A stretch of 64,000 nt of DNA from Tetracentron sinense. Its lineage: Eukaryota; Streptophyta; Magnoliopsida; Trochodendrales; Trochodendraceae. Below, one piece after another: positions 10,091 to 23,212 of the stretch (position 1 is its first letter; every line of letters begins with the position of its first letter). The DNA lies in the NCBI GenBank assembly GCA_015143295.1, contig CM026557.1, positions 27,747,760 through 27,811,759 of the forward strand. The letters run 5' to 3'. The notes beneath the pieces were generated by a model, which was not told the origin of the DNA, searched no databases, and worked only from the letters and a program-made list of their open reading frames with translations. Position numbers and translations under genes: made by a program.

Positions 10091-11130
10091 GACAACACCC
10101 AATTTTGTATGACCTGATTTCATCACCAAATATCTCTAACTCGCTTCTTATAAATTTTAGACTCATATTTGTTTTTACCATACTATCACTTTTTTCAAAC
10201 ATAGGATCAAAAGCAAAGGGGCTGATGTGGAATGCGCAGCAACAAGGAATTCCTTCAAAACAATTGGCCGAGAGTGTCAATTAAGATAGAGATAAGGTAA
10301 TCTAATCTAAGATCAACCTAAACCAGAAGTAAAGAAGGAGGGCCACATGGGTTGGTCAAGAAGGGTGGAAGGAGCACACTATTGAAATTGAAAATGAGTG
10401 AAGTGGGAATCCATCGTAATTATATGACTTCTCTTATGAATATTCATGATTCAAATCCCATTTTAAGGAGGAAACCCCTCATTATGTCATCAGCCCATGT
10501 ACTATCAGCTGGCAATGTACTATCAACTCCCATCAATTGTCATGATAGTTGATAACACATCTACTGCTACTAACTGCTGGATGACCTGGTTTCATTACCA
10601 AGTATCTCTAGCTTGCTTTTTTGAAGTTTTAAACTCAAAATTTTAAAATCTTACTATCATTTTTTTGAACATGCAAAATTTTTTATTTTTTAAAATATAT
10701 ATATCCACAAATGTGTGTTATAGGGGCAAAATTAGAGGGACTGGCGTGGAATGCAATAAGAGAATTCTTTCAAAAAATTTGGTCGTGAGTGTTGAGTAAG
10801 ATAGAGATAAGGTAATCAACCTAAACCAGATATTCCGACCATATTAAACTAGTAATACATGGTGTGATTGAAGTAAAGGGGGCCACATGGGTTGGTCAAG
10901 AGGGGTGGAAGGAGCACGCTATAAGGATTGAAAATAAGTGAGGTTGGAATCCATCAAAATTACGTGGCTTCTCTTGTGAATATTCAAGAGAATATTCGTG
11001 ATTCGTATCCCATTTTAAGGAGGAGAAACCCCCCATTATGTTGCCAGCCCACGTACTATCAACTGCCAATGTACTATCAATTTCCATCAATTGTCATGGT
11101 AGTTTATATTACATCAACTGCTACTAACTG
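10091..11130. repeat. Tandem duplication of a ~500-bp segment
   Basis: Two diverged direct copies, about 10091-10575 and 10576-11130. Shared landmarks occur in the same order in both: GACCTGATTTCATCACC, AAGATAGAGATAAGGTAATC, GGCCACATGGGTTGGTCAAG, CCCATTTTAAGGAGGA, and CAATGTACTATCAA. The second copy has extra sequence near 10680-10730 and 10835-10870. No coding function is seen. Confidence 0.8.
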
Positions 11131-11562
11131 TTGTGATGTAAGTAGTGGGTAGGTTAGTTAGCAATATACCTCATTTGATGCATTAACCACAATCATGTAT
11201 GTTGCCCAAGTATTGACCCTAGAGGGGGGGGGGGTGAATAGGGTCTTGGAAAATTTAAATTTCTATTTAGTCCATTTTTGCATTAAATTAACAAGGTAAT
11301 GAAACTAGCAATTCTAAATTGAAGCAATAAATAAAAGTAAAGGAAGAGTTAGAGAGAGCAAACACAAGGATATTATTCACGAGGTTTAGCAATTCTGCCT
11401 ACGTTCAAGCCTCAAGCTATTTGTTAGAGGATCAACATGATTCAATATCACATAGACTTCTTCCGGGTGAAGTCCAAACCTTTACAACTTTCTTCATGGA
11501 TGAAATTCAAGCCTATCCAATCTTCTTCCGGACGAAGATCAAGCCTTATAATGCAAGAGAAC

Positions 11563-13916
11563 TGTCGCGCCCCAAAATACCCCCTAGGAGTTAAGGGATA
11601 CTTTAGGGATGACTATACATACCTGCCAAACTATCCTAGAATGAACAAGGCAAAACATAATACAATAGCGATACTAATCAGAGTACGGGTGGACATGCCC
11701 TCAATCAAAATACGAAAAGATAAAAGACTCTCTCTCTCTCTATAACACCCTACTCACAGTAGTCTAGATATGGCCACACATCTAGATCTCTATCCTCCTG
11801 AGGCTGAAGTGGAATAGGCGTTGCATCCTCGACATATTCTTCCTCAACCCAAGGTTCAGGGTCAAAGGTATCCACTGGACCTGTCGACATGAAATGTACG
11901 GCTAAGTATGGAATACTCAGCGAGTACAAGCTACTAACTAACAATAGTAATAAAGAACTATAATAGAGATAAATCAACATAATTCATAACATCAAATTTA
12001 AAGCAATGCTATGATCGTAACATGCATGGAACAATGCAAAAACTCCGATAAAACCCATACTTAGAAGTCATGGCTTCTTCTTGAAAATAGCTTTTCGTGG
12101 GTTTCAAAACTTGCTTGTCGTGTTAAAACTTGTTCTTGTATCGTGGGAATCACACATGTCTTGTTTTGTTCTTGTTTGGAATCACACTTGCCATGCTTGT
12201 CTTGTCATATCTTGACTTGTCTTGTCATGCTTATCTTATGAGCCAGATGTTAGTGCCCTTGTAGCGACTTGTGAGCCGAATACGTAAGTATCCTTCAGCG
12301 AAACATGAATAGAAACGACTTGTGAGTCGGATATGTAAGTATCCTTCAGCGAAATAGAAAAAGGGTACACCAACATCCTTGACCGGCCCTCTGTCCGGCT
12401 TTATCAACTTGTTTTCTTGCAAGCCAGATATGACATATCTAGGAGATATGCCCTATCCTTGACTGGCCCGATGTCCGGCTTTATCATTCATTTCGTGATT
12501 CACATTTCATGTTCTTGGTTGTTTTCATATACTTATACTTTAGAAAAGCCTTGGTCAATACATGCATACGAGCTTGTGTGTGACAACTCGTGGCAATTAC
12601 ATTATCGTGAATGACTTTAAGGTGTAATACATAGCATTTCAATTCTAATAATTATTATGTGAGAATCAAAGCAATATGGAAGCATAAGATCAAAATTATC
12701 ATTTAATAAGGATTTCTACAAGGTCATGCTTTTATGGTCTTCATTAGATTTGTCAAGTTCCATTCATGCATTTCATCAAACACTTAGTGTGCATCTTGTA
12801 CATAGTCATTTATTTCACATTTCATTTAGCATGCATTTCACCTCTTGGTGTGTGTATTATTTGTATGTTGCCCTTCCATCATTTTCCATCCCATAACACT
12901 CATCACACCACATGGCATCCAATCGCCTCAACCGTTCACATCCCACACATCCACATTCATTCCATTAATTTTGTTTGTTTTAGGGAAAATTAATGCATTT
13001 CAACAAGAAAAGGAGCAGTTGAAATCAATCACAAACATTCTTTTAAAATAAACCTAGGTTATTACTAAGCTAGTTAGAAGGGTGTACTAACCTTAGGATT
13101 AACTCCTAATCTTGTAGAAAACCGCCTTGATTTGGAGATCCCAACTTGATGGAGTAAGATCCTTGCTTGGAGTGGAATCCAAGCTTGATTTGAGCTTTAC
13201 TACCTTCAATGCAAGACCCTCCTTGAGCAAACCCTAGTTTCTCCTTTCCTTCCTTTCCAAAATCTCCCAATTGCAAGCTTGAGGGTTTATGAAACCCTCA
13301 ACCCACGAATTCAGGCTTATATAGAAAAAGGGGTGGTCAAATGACCATCCTACTTTTAATGAATGGCTTAAAAAGACCAAACTGGGCAAAAATCCGCATG
13401 GCCGGTCGACCGGTCAAAAATGACCTCTCTGGAATTAAACCCCATACATTTAGTGCGATATTCGGTCGACCGGTAGCAAAATCAGTCGACTAGTTTTGCT
13501 TGCTTTTTCCCTTATTTTTTTTTTTTTTCTGTTTTTGTTCTTTTTCCCCTTCTCCTACTTACTCTTATATTTATTTTATTTTAAAACATTTTAACTTTAA
13601 CTTTTAAATTAAAATAAGAAAGTACCCCCCATTTGAATCCAATAAAAATACTTAGAAAATCCAATTCTTTATAACTCAAAATCTGGTTTTCCAGTTTTAG
13701 GCAAAACTCGATAAATCCAATTCGTCGAAAAATTTTCCATTGCCTTGGAAACCATTTTAAACGTATGAATAAAATCCCATAAAGTTACATAAGCTTAATT
13801 AACCTATAAACAATCATTACTGGGACTTTTTATCTCAAAATTCAAAAAATTTCATTACATGGTCACTATTCACCGCACTATTCACAGGCTATGAAAGTGA
13901 GACCTGGGGTTCTACA
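11563..13916 (-). mobile_element. Solo LTR, Tekay/Del type (minus)
   Basis: 2354 bp, starting TGTAGAACCCC on the minus strand at 13916 and ending GGGGCGCGACA at 11563. The 5-bp TSD AGAAC is perfect (11558-11562 and 13917-13921). It is the same family as the LTR at 3483-5588. A minus-strand TATA box (complement of 13316-13324) has a 12-bp palindrome at 13402-13413 and another at 13463-13472 upstream. No internal region exists, so it arose by LTR-LTR recombination. Its target is copy A of the LTR-like repeat. Confidence 0.9.
13316..13324 (-). promoter_or_regulatory. TATA box in Tekay-type solo LTR
   Basis: CTATATAAG on the minus strand. TCGA-centred palindromes lie about 80-170 bp upstream, as in the related LTR at 3483-5588. 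Confidence 0.5.
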
Positions 13917-15142
13917 AGAACAATCCTCTCTTCATTTACATGAAGATCCCTGCTTCAAGGACCAGAATCTCGATTCTTGATTTCTTCAAATACAAATTGA
14001 ATAATGGATTTCAATCTAGAAAATGCTCCTTAAATGAGCTGAAACGATTGACTTGAATGCACTCTAAAAGCCTTTCAATAATAGAAATTGAATAGCTCAA
14101 ATTAGAGATTTGGGGATTCTAGGTTTTCTCAATAAATGAAACGATTAATCTTGAGAATAAATTATGAGAATTAATGCTCTGATGAATTGTAGTTCAAGTC
14201 AATTTCTTAGTTGATAAATGAACTCAATTTATAGCTCAGAGAAATTTCTAGCCGTTGGGGAAACATTTAATGCGAAAAATAGTCATTGAAAAATTGTCGT
14301 TGAAGCATTTTTTAAGTTTCCCACAGAAATTCCTCGACGAGTTCATTGAATTTGTCGCCAAGTTCTGGTTGGCTCAAATTAGTCGTCGCCGAGTTTAGGT
14401 GGCTTGACAAACTTCGTCGTCTAGTCTTTTCGCTTAATCAATACAGTAGCTCAAAAGTTGGATTCGTCGATGAGTTCTTAATGCCTCTGTGAATTTGTCG
14501 ATGAGTTCTCTGGTATTTCATAGAAATCTCATCTTTTGAAGACCTTAATGATGAGAATGGTTTCCTAGGTCTTTTGGCTTGCCTTTAACATAATTTTTTT
14601 CATCTTTTATGATATCCTAAGGCCTTAGAATGATATGCAATTTTTGTCTTAGGCTCCTAGGATCAATCTAGGCATTTGAGCATTCAACTTACGATGCTTT
14701 GAGGACTTCTTACATTAGTCCTAAACTCTCACAAAATAAAAACAAGACTCTTAAAAGACTTCTTGAGAGTTGCTCTTTAACTTGATCTTGGATCTTCAGA
14801 TTTGTCTTTAACTTCATGATCTTCCAAGAGTTCTTCCTTTGAATTTTCTTTTTTGACTTCAAGTGAGTCTTGAACTTCATGATCTTGAATTTGGCTTTTT
14901 GAGCTTTAACTTGGAGTAGTGTTCATATTACTTGCATTTGATTGAAGGTTTGCTTTTTGTTGATCCATCTTGAATGCTTTGATCAATTTTCATGCTTCAT
15001 GTCTTGCAAGGTGTGCTAATGTTCTTATAATCTATTTTGCATGAAAACTTGGTAGAGACATTAATACCACAATGGTCATTCCATTATTGTGTTATTATCA
15101 AAATTATTATGGGTACCCAAGGTTGTAACCTTGAGGCTAACA

Positions 15143-16386
15143 ATTACACTCATGATCATGTCATCATTTAATGCATATGATAATAACAATCTCAACTTTA
15201 GGCCAAGGACCTATAGTGGGTTAGCTAAAACACAGTCACTTGAGTAATTGTTTATGTTAGAGGTGGCAATCAGGTAAAGTTGAGGCTTCAGAGTCTTTGT
15301 AAATATGTCTGGCCTATTCAAAAGTCACTAAAATTCAAGCCCAAACCCAACCCATTGCCACCCCCTAGTTCTATCATCTTTGGAAATGTACCACGAGGAA
15401 CCTTAACAAGAAATGCGACATGTCAAAGCTAACATGTCTCCTTAAATATCCATACCAAAGACCCCTATTAACCCTATTTTATTTTCCTAAAAGAATCAAA
15501 TAATGCAGACCATGCACCATGCTAGACCACAAGAATTGTCCCATATTTGGTGAAGGTAATTAGAGTCTAGAGACTCATGAATATTGCACCGGAGGGCTCT
15601 TAGAGATAAGGTGATCTACACCAAGCTGCTGGAGGGAAATAATGCCATGTACCCAGAGACTAGGCTTTAGATAAGGCTTTCGTATCAAGATGCTTGGATG
15701 CAAATCATACCACATGCCCATAAGTTTTTTTGGTAGCAACATGCCCATAAGTTAGGTTGGAGAAAAGGTGTTTATCTCAATTCGTGCTTAGAGACTTGGA
15801 GATAAGGTGTTTGCCACGAGCCCGAAGGTCTGGAGATAAGGCAAACGATGCGTGCTCATAGATTTGTAGATAAGGCAAAGCCTTGTGCTTGGAGATATGG
15901 AGATAAGGTCGATGCCTTGTGCCCATAGATATGTGTCTGGATATGTGGAGATAAAGCCAAAGCCTTGCGCTTAGAGATATGCGCCTGAAGATATGGATAT
16001 AAAGACGATCCCATGCGCTTGGAGATATACACTAGAGACGATTCATGCCATGTGCATTGAAACTGGACTGGAGTAAGGCATTCACTATGTACTTAGATAC
16101 TTTGAGATAAGGTGTTAGCCAGACACCTGAAGACCTGAAGATAAGGCACACGTCACGTTCTCAAAGACTTGAAAATAAGTTGAAGCCTCGTGCCCAAAGA
16201 CATGCGCCTAGGTATGAGTTGTGCCACGTGCCTAGAGGCTAAGTTAGGTATAAGGTGTTTGCCACGTGCTCCGAGAATTGGTGATAAGATGTTCATTAAG
16301 CACCCGAAAGCTAGAGATAAGGCAAATGCCGCATGCCCAAATACTTGAAGATAAGGCGAGAACTGGGTAATGGCAGGTCATGACAT
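15143..16386. repeat. Degenerate GATAAGG-type tandem repeat
   Basis: From about 15590 to 16370 the motif GAGATAAGGC/GAGATAAGGTG recurs every 30-60 bp between variants of GCCACGTGCCC and GAGACTTGGAGATA. The units are too diverged to count exactly. The stretch 15143-15590 shows nothing recognisable. It separates the two copies of the LTR-like repeat. Confidence 0.55.
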
Positions 16387-16897
16387 TGTTGCCCAAGGTT
16401 TGGATTCTAGGGGGGGTGAATAGGGTCTAGAGCGAATTAAAAATTCTTCCTAATCCCTTAAGTGGAATTTCAATTCTACTAATTAAAAGAGAAATAAATT
16501 ATGCAATTCTATTCAAACAATGTAAAACAATAAAGTAAAGAGTGGTGAGAGAGAATGCAAACACAAGATATTGTTCACGAGGTTTGGCAATCCCGTCTAC
16601 GTTAGCCACTAGAGGATTCACCACGATTTACTTAATAGCAAAAACTTCTTACAGGTGAAGCCCAAACCTTTACAACTTTCTTCCGGACGAAAGTCAAGCC
16701 TAACTAATCTTCTTCTGGATGAAGATCAAGCCTAAACAACGAAAAAGAACAATCCTCTCTCCACTTTACAAAGCTCCCCATTTCAAGGACAAGAATCCAC
16801 GATTCTTGATTTCATTCTCACTTTATAATAAAGTGGATTACAATCACAATGTGCTCCTTTACATGAGCTGGATGATCACTTTCAAGCTCTCTAAGAG

Positions 16898-19322
16898 TGT
16901 GATGACCTTAATCTTATTTTATAAATTAGGTGGAACTATTAGGTGATTAATGTGTAATTAATATAATGTTAGTAATTAATATATATATATATATATATAT
17001 ATTCATACTTACTATTATTTTATTTTATTATTATTTATTTTGTGGCAACATTATTTGGCCCCATACAAGGGTTAGATTGGAAATAGAATAAAATAATTGT
17101 GAGGGTGCTAGTTGGAAATAACAAGAGTAAGAGGGTCAAACTAATAAAGTAAAATGATCCAAACACATGTCTTTCATCTACCCATTCCCCTCAATATTGG
17201 ACACTTGTCATCAATCCAACAAAACAAAACTTATTACCCATTATATAAACACACCCTTCTTCTTTTTTGTCTATCATTTTTGCACAAGAGAAAGAGGGAA
17301 GAGAACGGAGAAGAGGAGAGGGAACGTGAAGGAAAGGGGGGCATGTCACACGACAGTTTGGAGAAGCTTGGAGCTTGAAGAGTTGCTGAAATTTTGAGGA
17401 TTGAAGAGGGGTTCTTGAAAAATCTGGAAGATCAAGTAGGGATTCATTTTTTTTTAAAACCTAGATGCTTTACTCTCTTGAAAATCTGGAAAATTGATGT
17501 AGGAATTCTTTCTCTTTCTTGAACTTAGATGCCTTGTTTTTCTTGAAAAATCTGGAAAATGATATACTAGTTCACAAAGCTTGATTTCCATGTTTAAATT
17601 TGAGTTTCATAAAGTTGAAATTTTGTTTTTACACTTTTGGTAACATGACCCTTGAAGTTCTACTCTTATTTTGATAGAACATTAGGGTTTCTTGATTTCA
17701 ACCATATTACTGTGCTAAATTGCTTTGTTGGTATTTATAATTTTCTCCAAAATATACTTGAAATATGGATGAATTGGTTCAAATAGTATACATGGGAGTT
17801 GATTTTAGCATGCATGTTGATAAAGTAGTTGTTCAATTTCATGTTATGGGGGTTTGATTAAACATGATGGGATTATATTCATGCTAAAAAATTCTGGAAT
17901 TGGATTTGGTGGAAAATGTTAGAAAGTTGGAACATATGATCCTAGGAATACACTACGTTTGGCAGAGGACTGCGGTCCTTGGGTTGAGTAGTACTCCCCT
18001 AAAGAGCAAGAAGGGCATTGTGTTCCCTTGGGTGAAAGACCCTAAACCTTCCTCGAGGACACTCTATGTGTGGGTGATTTCGTGCCTAGCCGAGCCGGGG
18101 GGAAATGCATACCCGAAATTGTGCTATGAATGGGTGTATTCTTATGGACAGCCATGAATTATTGTGATGGTTATCTAATTTAGTTGGCATTGGAAAATAA
18201 GTTAAAGCTTGAAGATGTTTTAAAAAAGAAAAAATTTGACATCTTGCGAATACGATTTCTTTGAACTTGCATATACTTGAATCCTTATGCTTTTGTTAAA
18301 TTGGGATCTTTCTTAACAAAATTGTTATATTTTTCTTAAAAATCATGTCTCCCTACTGGGTTATTTTAGCTCACCCTTATTTCTATTTCAGATTCAAAGA
18401 AGGTTGAGGCGAACCTAGACCTTGGAGGAAGTCATGGACTCTAGCAAACTTGTGGAAATTGTGTTTACTTGTGCCTCATGAAATATTTTGTGAATGATAG
18501 TCATGTATATATTTCTAATCATGTTTTGGATAATTGTTTCAATGGTAAATCATTTTGGATTTATGTATGAGAATTATATGTGGATGGGTGAATGGTCTAC
18601 AAATTTTTTTGCTGAAATATAGACTGTACATTTCATGTGTTTACTCGAGATCTGAACTTAACAACCTTAGATTTGAATACCGTTTTAACCATAACTTATT
18701 AACTCATTAAATATGCAATCTGGAAATTTTCACTTGAATCTGGTCACATTTACTATTTTAAAATGAATTTTTATCTTAGTACAACAATGCTGTATTTCCA
18801 GATCTGCTGCGCATAGCCTGGTTTCAACAGAATTTTTATTATGGTTGTACTCATGGAATATTTCTGATATTTTGAGAAAACATCAATATATGACTCTAAT
18901 TTCAAATTCCACAGGTCTCACACCCATATTTTTTAAAATGGAATCCCAGTAGTTAAATTTTTAACAGTGGTTCAGTGCTGTGTTACAGTTTCCAACACTC
19001 TGTTTTCAAATCAAAATATTTTTAATTGAACCTTAATCAGATTCTAAACATGATCAGAATTTTTCTTAAAAATTATTATGAGTCTAGTTTTCAAAATGAT
19101 AAGAATCATTTAGATTAGAATTTCGTACATTGAGTTATAAATTTTTGAACCCAGACTGTTCGGTCTGGCTGTGCATGGCCTTAAACACAATCGTATGAAA
19201 AATTGATAATTTTTTTTAAAAAATAAAGGTATTCTTTCCTTGCTTAACCATCATCCTTTTTTATTTTATTTTTTTATCATATTATTTTATTAATCACGCT
19301 TCCGAAATTTTGGGGCGTGACA
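16898..19322 (+). mobile_element. Solo LTR, Ty3-gypsy Tekay-like (plus)
   Basis: 2425 bp from TGTGATGACC to TTTTGGGGCGTGACA with a perfect 5-bp TSD AAGAG (16893-16897 and 19323-19327). The TATA box is at 17242-17249 with a GA-rich transcribed leader after it. A (TA)n run lies near 16981-17001. The near-inverted ends (TGTGATGACC versus GGGGCGTGACA) fit the TGTCACGCCCC...GGGGCGTGACA LTR type, with changes at the 5' end. It is a different family from the minus-strand solo LTR in copy A. A frame at 17900-18157 is not proposed as a gene. Confidence 0.9.
17242..17249 (+). promoter_or_regulatory. TATA box in solo LTR
   Basis: TATATAAA, followed about 40 bp later by the GA-rich leader GAGAAAGAGGGAAGAG. 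Confidence 0.5.
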
Positions 19323-20020
19323 AAGAGTCTCACAAATAATGGAGTTAAATAGCTCAAATTCGGACCCTTTTGGGTTTCTAGATTTTCTACTCAAATGATT
19401 GATCAATGAATGATAGAATGAGTATTAGAATGATTGGAAGGATTGAAATTTTTCTTTTAATTCATAAACCATCTCTATTTATAGCCCAAGAGGTTTTATG
19501 ACCGTTGAAGAAGCATTGAGAATGAAACTAGCCGTTATAGAGTTTTTAGCTTTCCGTAAGAATTCGTCAACGAGATTGGGTTGGCTCTTTGAATTCGTCA
19601 ACTAGATGAATGCCAGAACAGAGATAGTAGCTTCTACGGCTAAATTTGTCGACGAGTCTTCAACATCCCTGAGAATTCGTCGACGAGATCACTGAATTTT
19701 CTCTAAAATCTCATCAATACCTTGTCTAAAAGATGAGAATGGTTTGCAAGGTCTTTTGGCTCATCTTTATCATGTTTTTGGTATTTCCAAATGATTTCCT
19801 AGGGCCCTATAAAGTTATTCAATTTTGGCTTAAGACTCTATGGTCATTCTAGGCTTTGAGCTTTCCAAACAACCAAACTTTGAGGACTTTTTACATAAGT
19901 CCTAAACACTCTCAAAAATTAAAAAAAACCTTTAAACCTTCTAGAGAGTCTTCTATCTTGATTTTGGATCATCTTCTTGGATTTCATTTTAAGCTTCATC
20001 TTCATGACTTGGATTGATAT

Positions 20021-20545
20021 TGTAAGCACCCAATTTTTACACCCTGCTTAACCAGGGTTAACTGGCACTTAATCATTATCATCCCCCAGTGGAGTCCCTA
20101 GTAGAAGCCCTATACCCTGAACCTAAACCCTAGGTAGGTCCTAAACCCTCAAACCCTAGAAATCAACCTTTGGGCTCAAAGCCCCTTACCCCTAGAACTA
20201 CGCTCGGTCTGATCTCATCCCTAATGTGAGTACGTAGGCAACCCAACCTGGGTTCGACCCTAGTTAGCTTTTCTTTCTTACGGTTAGTATTAACTTAAAC
20301 ACTTAGGCATTTGATTAACTTTGATATTTAATTTGGCTTAAACCTATCCAATAGGGACCCACTATAAGTGGAAGTGTCAGGGTGCCTAACCCTTCCCCAA
20401 ACTTAACTGAACCTTTTACCCTGATCTTTGATCAGAGACTAAGACCTTATCCAACTTTCTTGGGGACTTATCCCTTCTGAATGAATAGGTGGCGACTCTA
20501 CAAACCCGTGAGATTTATTTCAGGGAGTGAAATCCCGCGCTCACA
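20021..20545 (+). repeat. 5' LTR of the Ogre-like element
   Basis: 525 bp, TGTAAGCACCCAATTTTTAC to CCCGCGCTCACA. Its last 320 bp (20226-20545) match the 3' LTR remnant at 32700-33019 without length change. It is much shorter than the related 3.1-kb LTR at 41758-44894 and has no evident TATA box, so it has either lost most of U3 or comes from a short-LTR subfamily. Confidence 0.85.
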
Positions 20546-20570
20546 GCTCTGATGACTCTGCTGGGGATCT
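20546..20570 (+). other. Primer-binding region
   Basis: Directly after the 5' LTR. GATGACTCTGCTGGGGA (20551-20567) resembles the TGGCGACTCYGCTGGGGA-type binding sites seen in Tat-clade elements, with changes at its start. Ogre elements are reported to use tRNA-Arg; I could not check complementarity here. Confidence 0.45.
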
Positions 20571-21349
20571 ATCAAGGTTCAACCCAGAACCTAGGTTTAA
20601 GCCAAACTAAACTTCAAATTAATCAAATGCCTTAGTATTTAACTTAATACTAAACATTTTACACCTCTTTGATGGTTTGTGTATTGTACATCTCATGCAT
20701 ATCATAGTAGTGTAATCAACCTTACACCCTTAGATAGGCTTATTACATTAACGGCTGCTGGATGATGATCCTCAGTGTCAGTGGCTTAAAAGTCTTAAAG
20801 GTCTGCGAAATTTTGCCTGTTGGGCGATGACCCTCAGGAAACGATTTTGAACACTCCTACTTACACCAATCATCCATTTTTAGGTATGTTTTATTCCGGG
20901 GAGTAGCATATACGATGTTAAGTGGCCCCCCATCCCTAGGAACACACTTGCATACACCAGCATTCATACATATAACTTAGGTTAGGGTATAGTCTACAAG
21001 CATTCCATCCGAAGGGTCTCCTAACCCTACCTGCTTGCACCCTATATCTGTCCCCAACCATGGTTGGCTATCTGGGCACTTTACCCAAGTATACACCCAT
21101 CCAGGGGCATATACTGAGCCTTACTTGTGCTTGTAATAAAACACAATCGACCCCGTGTCCTGACATAGCATGTGACCAGATAGGCCTCCGGTTCCCAACA
21201 ATCTGGGTTAAAGCATGTCGGAACTCTGTCCGACTGTCCTATCGGCTCACATGTGCCTTGTTACACCCAATCAAAAAAAATTTGCATCATCTTTTGCATT
21301 TTTATCTGCATACACAGTACACTCATCGAGTCTATCCTTGTTCAGGTAG
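20571..21349 (+). other. Leader between primer-binding region and ORF1
   Basis: Untranslated leader. The frame at 21060-21374 is not supported by any motif. Long leaders are usual in Ogre elements. Confidence 0.4.
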
Positions 21350-23040
21350 ATGGCAGGTCCTTCAAAGATCGTAAAGACAATTGGTCAACCCTCAAGGCTC
21401 GTGTATTTGACTTTTGAGGGGGCATGTGATCGAAGCCTCCAGAAAGCGGTAGAGGTCCTTTCTTCCAGTCAGCGTTTGGCTTGGGCCCAGCATTACAAAT
21501 TGGGATCCGTCCTAGACCTATCCATGGTTAACCCAGATCCACGCCTCTTCAACACTGCAATCTAGTGTTGGAACCCCTCATATATGGTCTTTCGTTTCAG
21601 TAAGAACGAACTATGTCCGACTTTGGAAGAATTTCAGCGCATTCTGAGGTTAAACATGGACGGTAATGTCATAGTACCACGCTACAAGACAAATTACCGG
21701 GCAAACCTATCAAGGTTCTTACATCTCAAGCCTGCCGGGTTATAGCTTGGTCCTAACTACACTTTCGATCGGATACCCGTACAGCCTCTGGAGAAGCTGT
21801 ACCGCCCCAAGTGGAACCCTGACCCCATAGCGACGGAACTCCCCAGTCTCAACGCCTTTACACTGATAGCTGTATCTCAGTTGCTATTCCCGAGATGTCA
21901 TACACTTGTCGAGTCTGTACTAGTGGAGATTATCAAGGACATCTGCGGTTTCGGAACCATCATACCAGTCATCCTTGCAGAGCTTCTCAGGGCTCTCAAT
22001 CAGGTAGCAGGACGCTGAAAGGGCATCTTCTATGCCAGCACACCGCTCTTGCACCTCTGGTTGGTCGTACACCTGTCGACGATCATATCTATACCAGCTG
22101 ATCTTCGCGAAGCTTACAGCATACCCCAGAAGATTTCTCAGGGCCAGGGTCCAGTTATAACCACAGACGTTTGGGAGCTCTACTAGCTACTCCAAGATCT
22201 GACAGAGAAGGATATCATGTGGCAGTGCAAATGGCTAGTCGTACCAAGACTACCTTGCGTCGTCATCTCAGGGAGATGGTGCATGATCCTTGCCAACCTT
22301 ACAGGCTTTGTAGCTTATGTACCACTCAGAGTCCTTCACCAGTTTGGACTCCCTCAACGCATTCCAGTCATAGACCGACAGGGAAATGATTTTGCTGACT
22401 TCACAGTGCACTCTGAGCATCTCACCGGCCGATTCCAATCCAGTTGGCGAACCTCCAGACAAGATCAGTGGCTAGACTTTGTGGTCATAACAGGACCATA
22501 TACAGATGTAGCGTATCGGTTTTGGGTGAAAAATCTTGACATTCCATCCCCATGCCGTACCTAGGGAACTGCACACCCCACTCTCAGCTCCTTTGCGAGG
22601 AGCCATACCATTGGCTGAAACGGTAGTCCCCTGGACAAACATCTTCATGGAGAGACAGCTCCACATCCAAATGAAAGAACAGCGGCTTCGAAAAGCCTGG
22701 TAGGCATTCAGGCTATAGGTAGCGGAACGGGACGGCGAACTCTAGGCCAAGCAAGAATAGATTGAACACCTTGGACAGACAATCTGCTCTTACCAGAAGA
22801 AGCAGAAAGGCGACGCTAAAGAGACATCCGTCCTCAGGGCCCAGTTGCACTTCTATTAAGAGCAGCTTGATAGTGTAAAGGCGGAGATGACTGATCATAT
22901 CCGATAGATCAGACACCAGATGTTCGGTGCTACAGAGTCCCTTGCCAACATGAAGGTTGAGGTCACATCCCTCTAGCAAGCAGATCAAGGACTTAGAAGG
23001 GTGCCCCGACCACTGGACTTTGTGAGCCCGAATGGACCTA
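21350..23040 (+). pseudogene. Ogre ORF1 remnant (protein upstream of gag)
   Basis: Begins MAGPSKIVKTIGQPSRLVYL at 21350. After a stop at about 21563 the same frame continues with YMVFRFSKNELCPTLEEFQ and KPAGL, resembling the N-terminal part of plant DUF7745 / plant-mobile-domain-like proteins that occur as ORF1 in Ogre elements. A second segment at 22217-22564, in another frame, has VPLRVLHQFGLPQRIP. A charged, probably helical tail with Lys/Gln/Glu-rich sequence follows to about 23000. Several stops and at least two frameshifts interrupt it. Its role in the element is unknown. The family assignment is from pattern memory only. Confidence 0.55.
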
Positions 23041-23212
23041 CCTAGGATCGAGTCTTTTCTTTTCTTTGAGTCGCATAGCATTATACTCACTGCACTATAG
23101 CATGCATCAATGAAAAATATTTTTCTAGCATCATCTCTCATGTCTTCATGCAAATTCATGGTTAGCCGTTGCATCTTTTTCGGTTTGCATGAGCTGACTC
23201 ATGACTCGTTCT

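Larger units (their letters stand above)
11200..15142. mobile_element. LTR-like repeat, copy A (interrupted)
   Basis: Starts TGTTGCCCAAG (11200), followed by CTAGAGG-G-run-GTGAATAGGG, and ends GAGGCTAACA (15142). It matches copy B at 16387-33245 throughout: the TTCTTCCGGACGAAGATCAAG block, GAACAATCCTCTCT, the GTCGACGAGTTC-like block, and ATTATTGTGTTATTATCAAA near the end. After removing the solo LTR nested at 11563-13916 the length is about 1.58 kb. TG...CA ends and absence of coding suggest a solo LTR. A matching TSD was not seen for this copy. Confidence 0.7.

Noticed and set aside
17900-18157. 85-residue frame in the solo LTR
   Set aside because: Lies wholly within an LTR bounded by a perfect TSD, with no recognisable motif.
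22713-23174. 153-residue frame on the minus strand
   Set aside because: Antisense shadow of the Ogre ORF1 tail and leader region.
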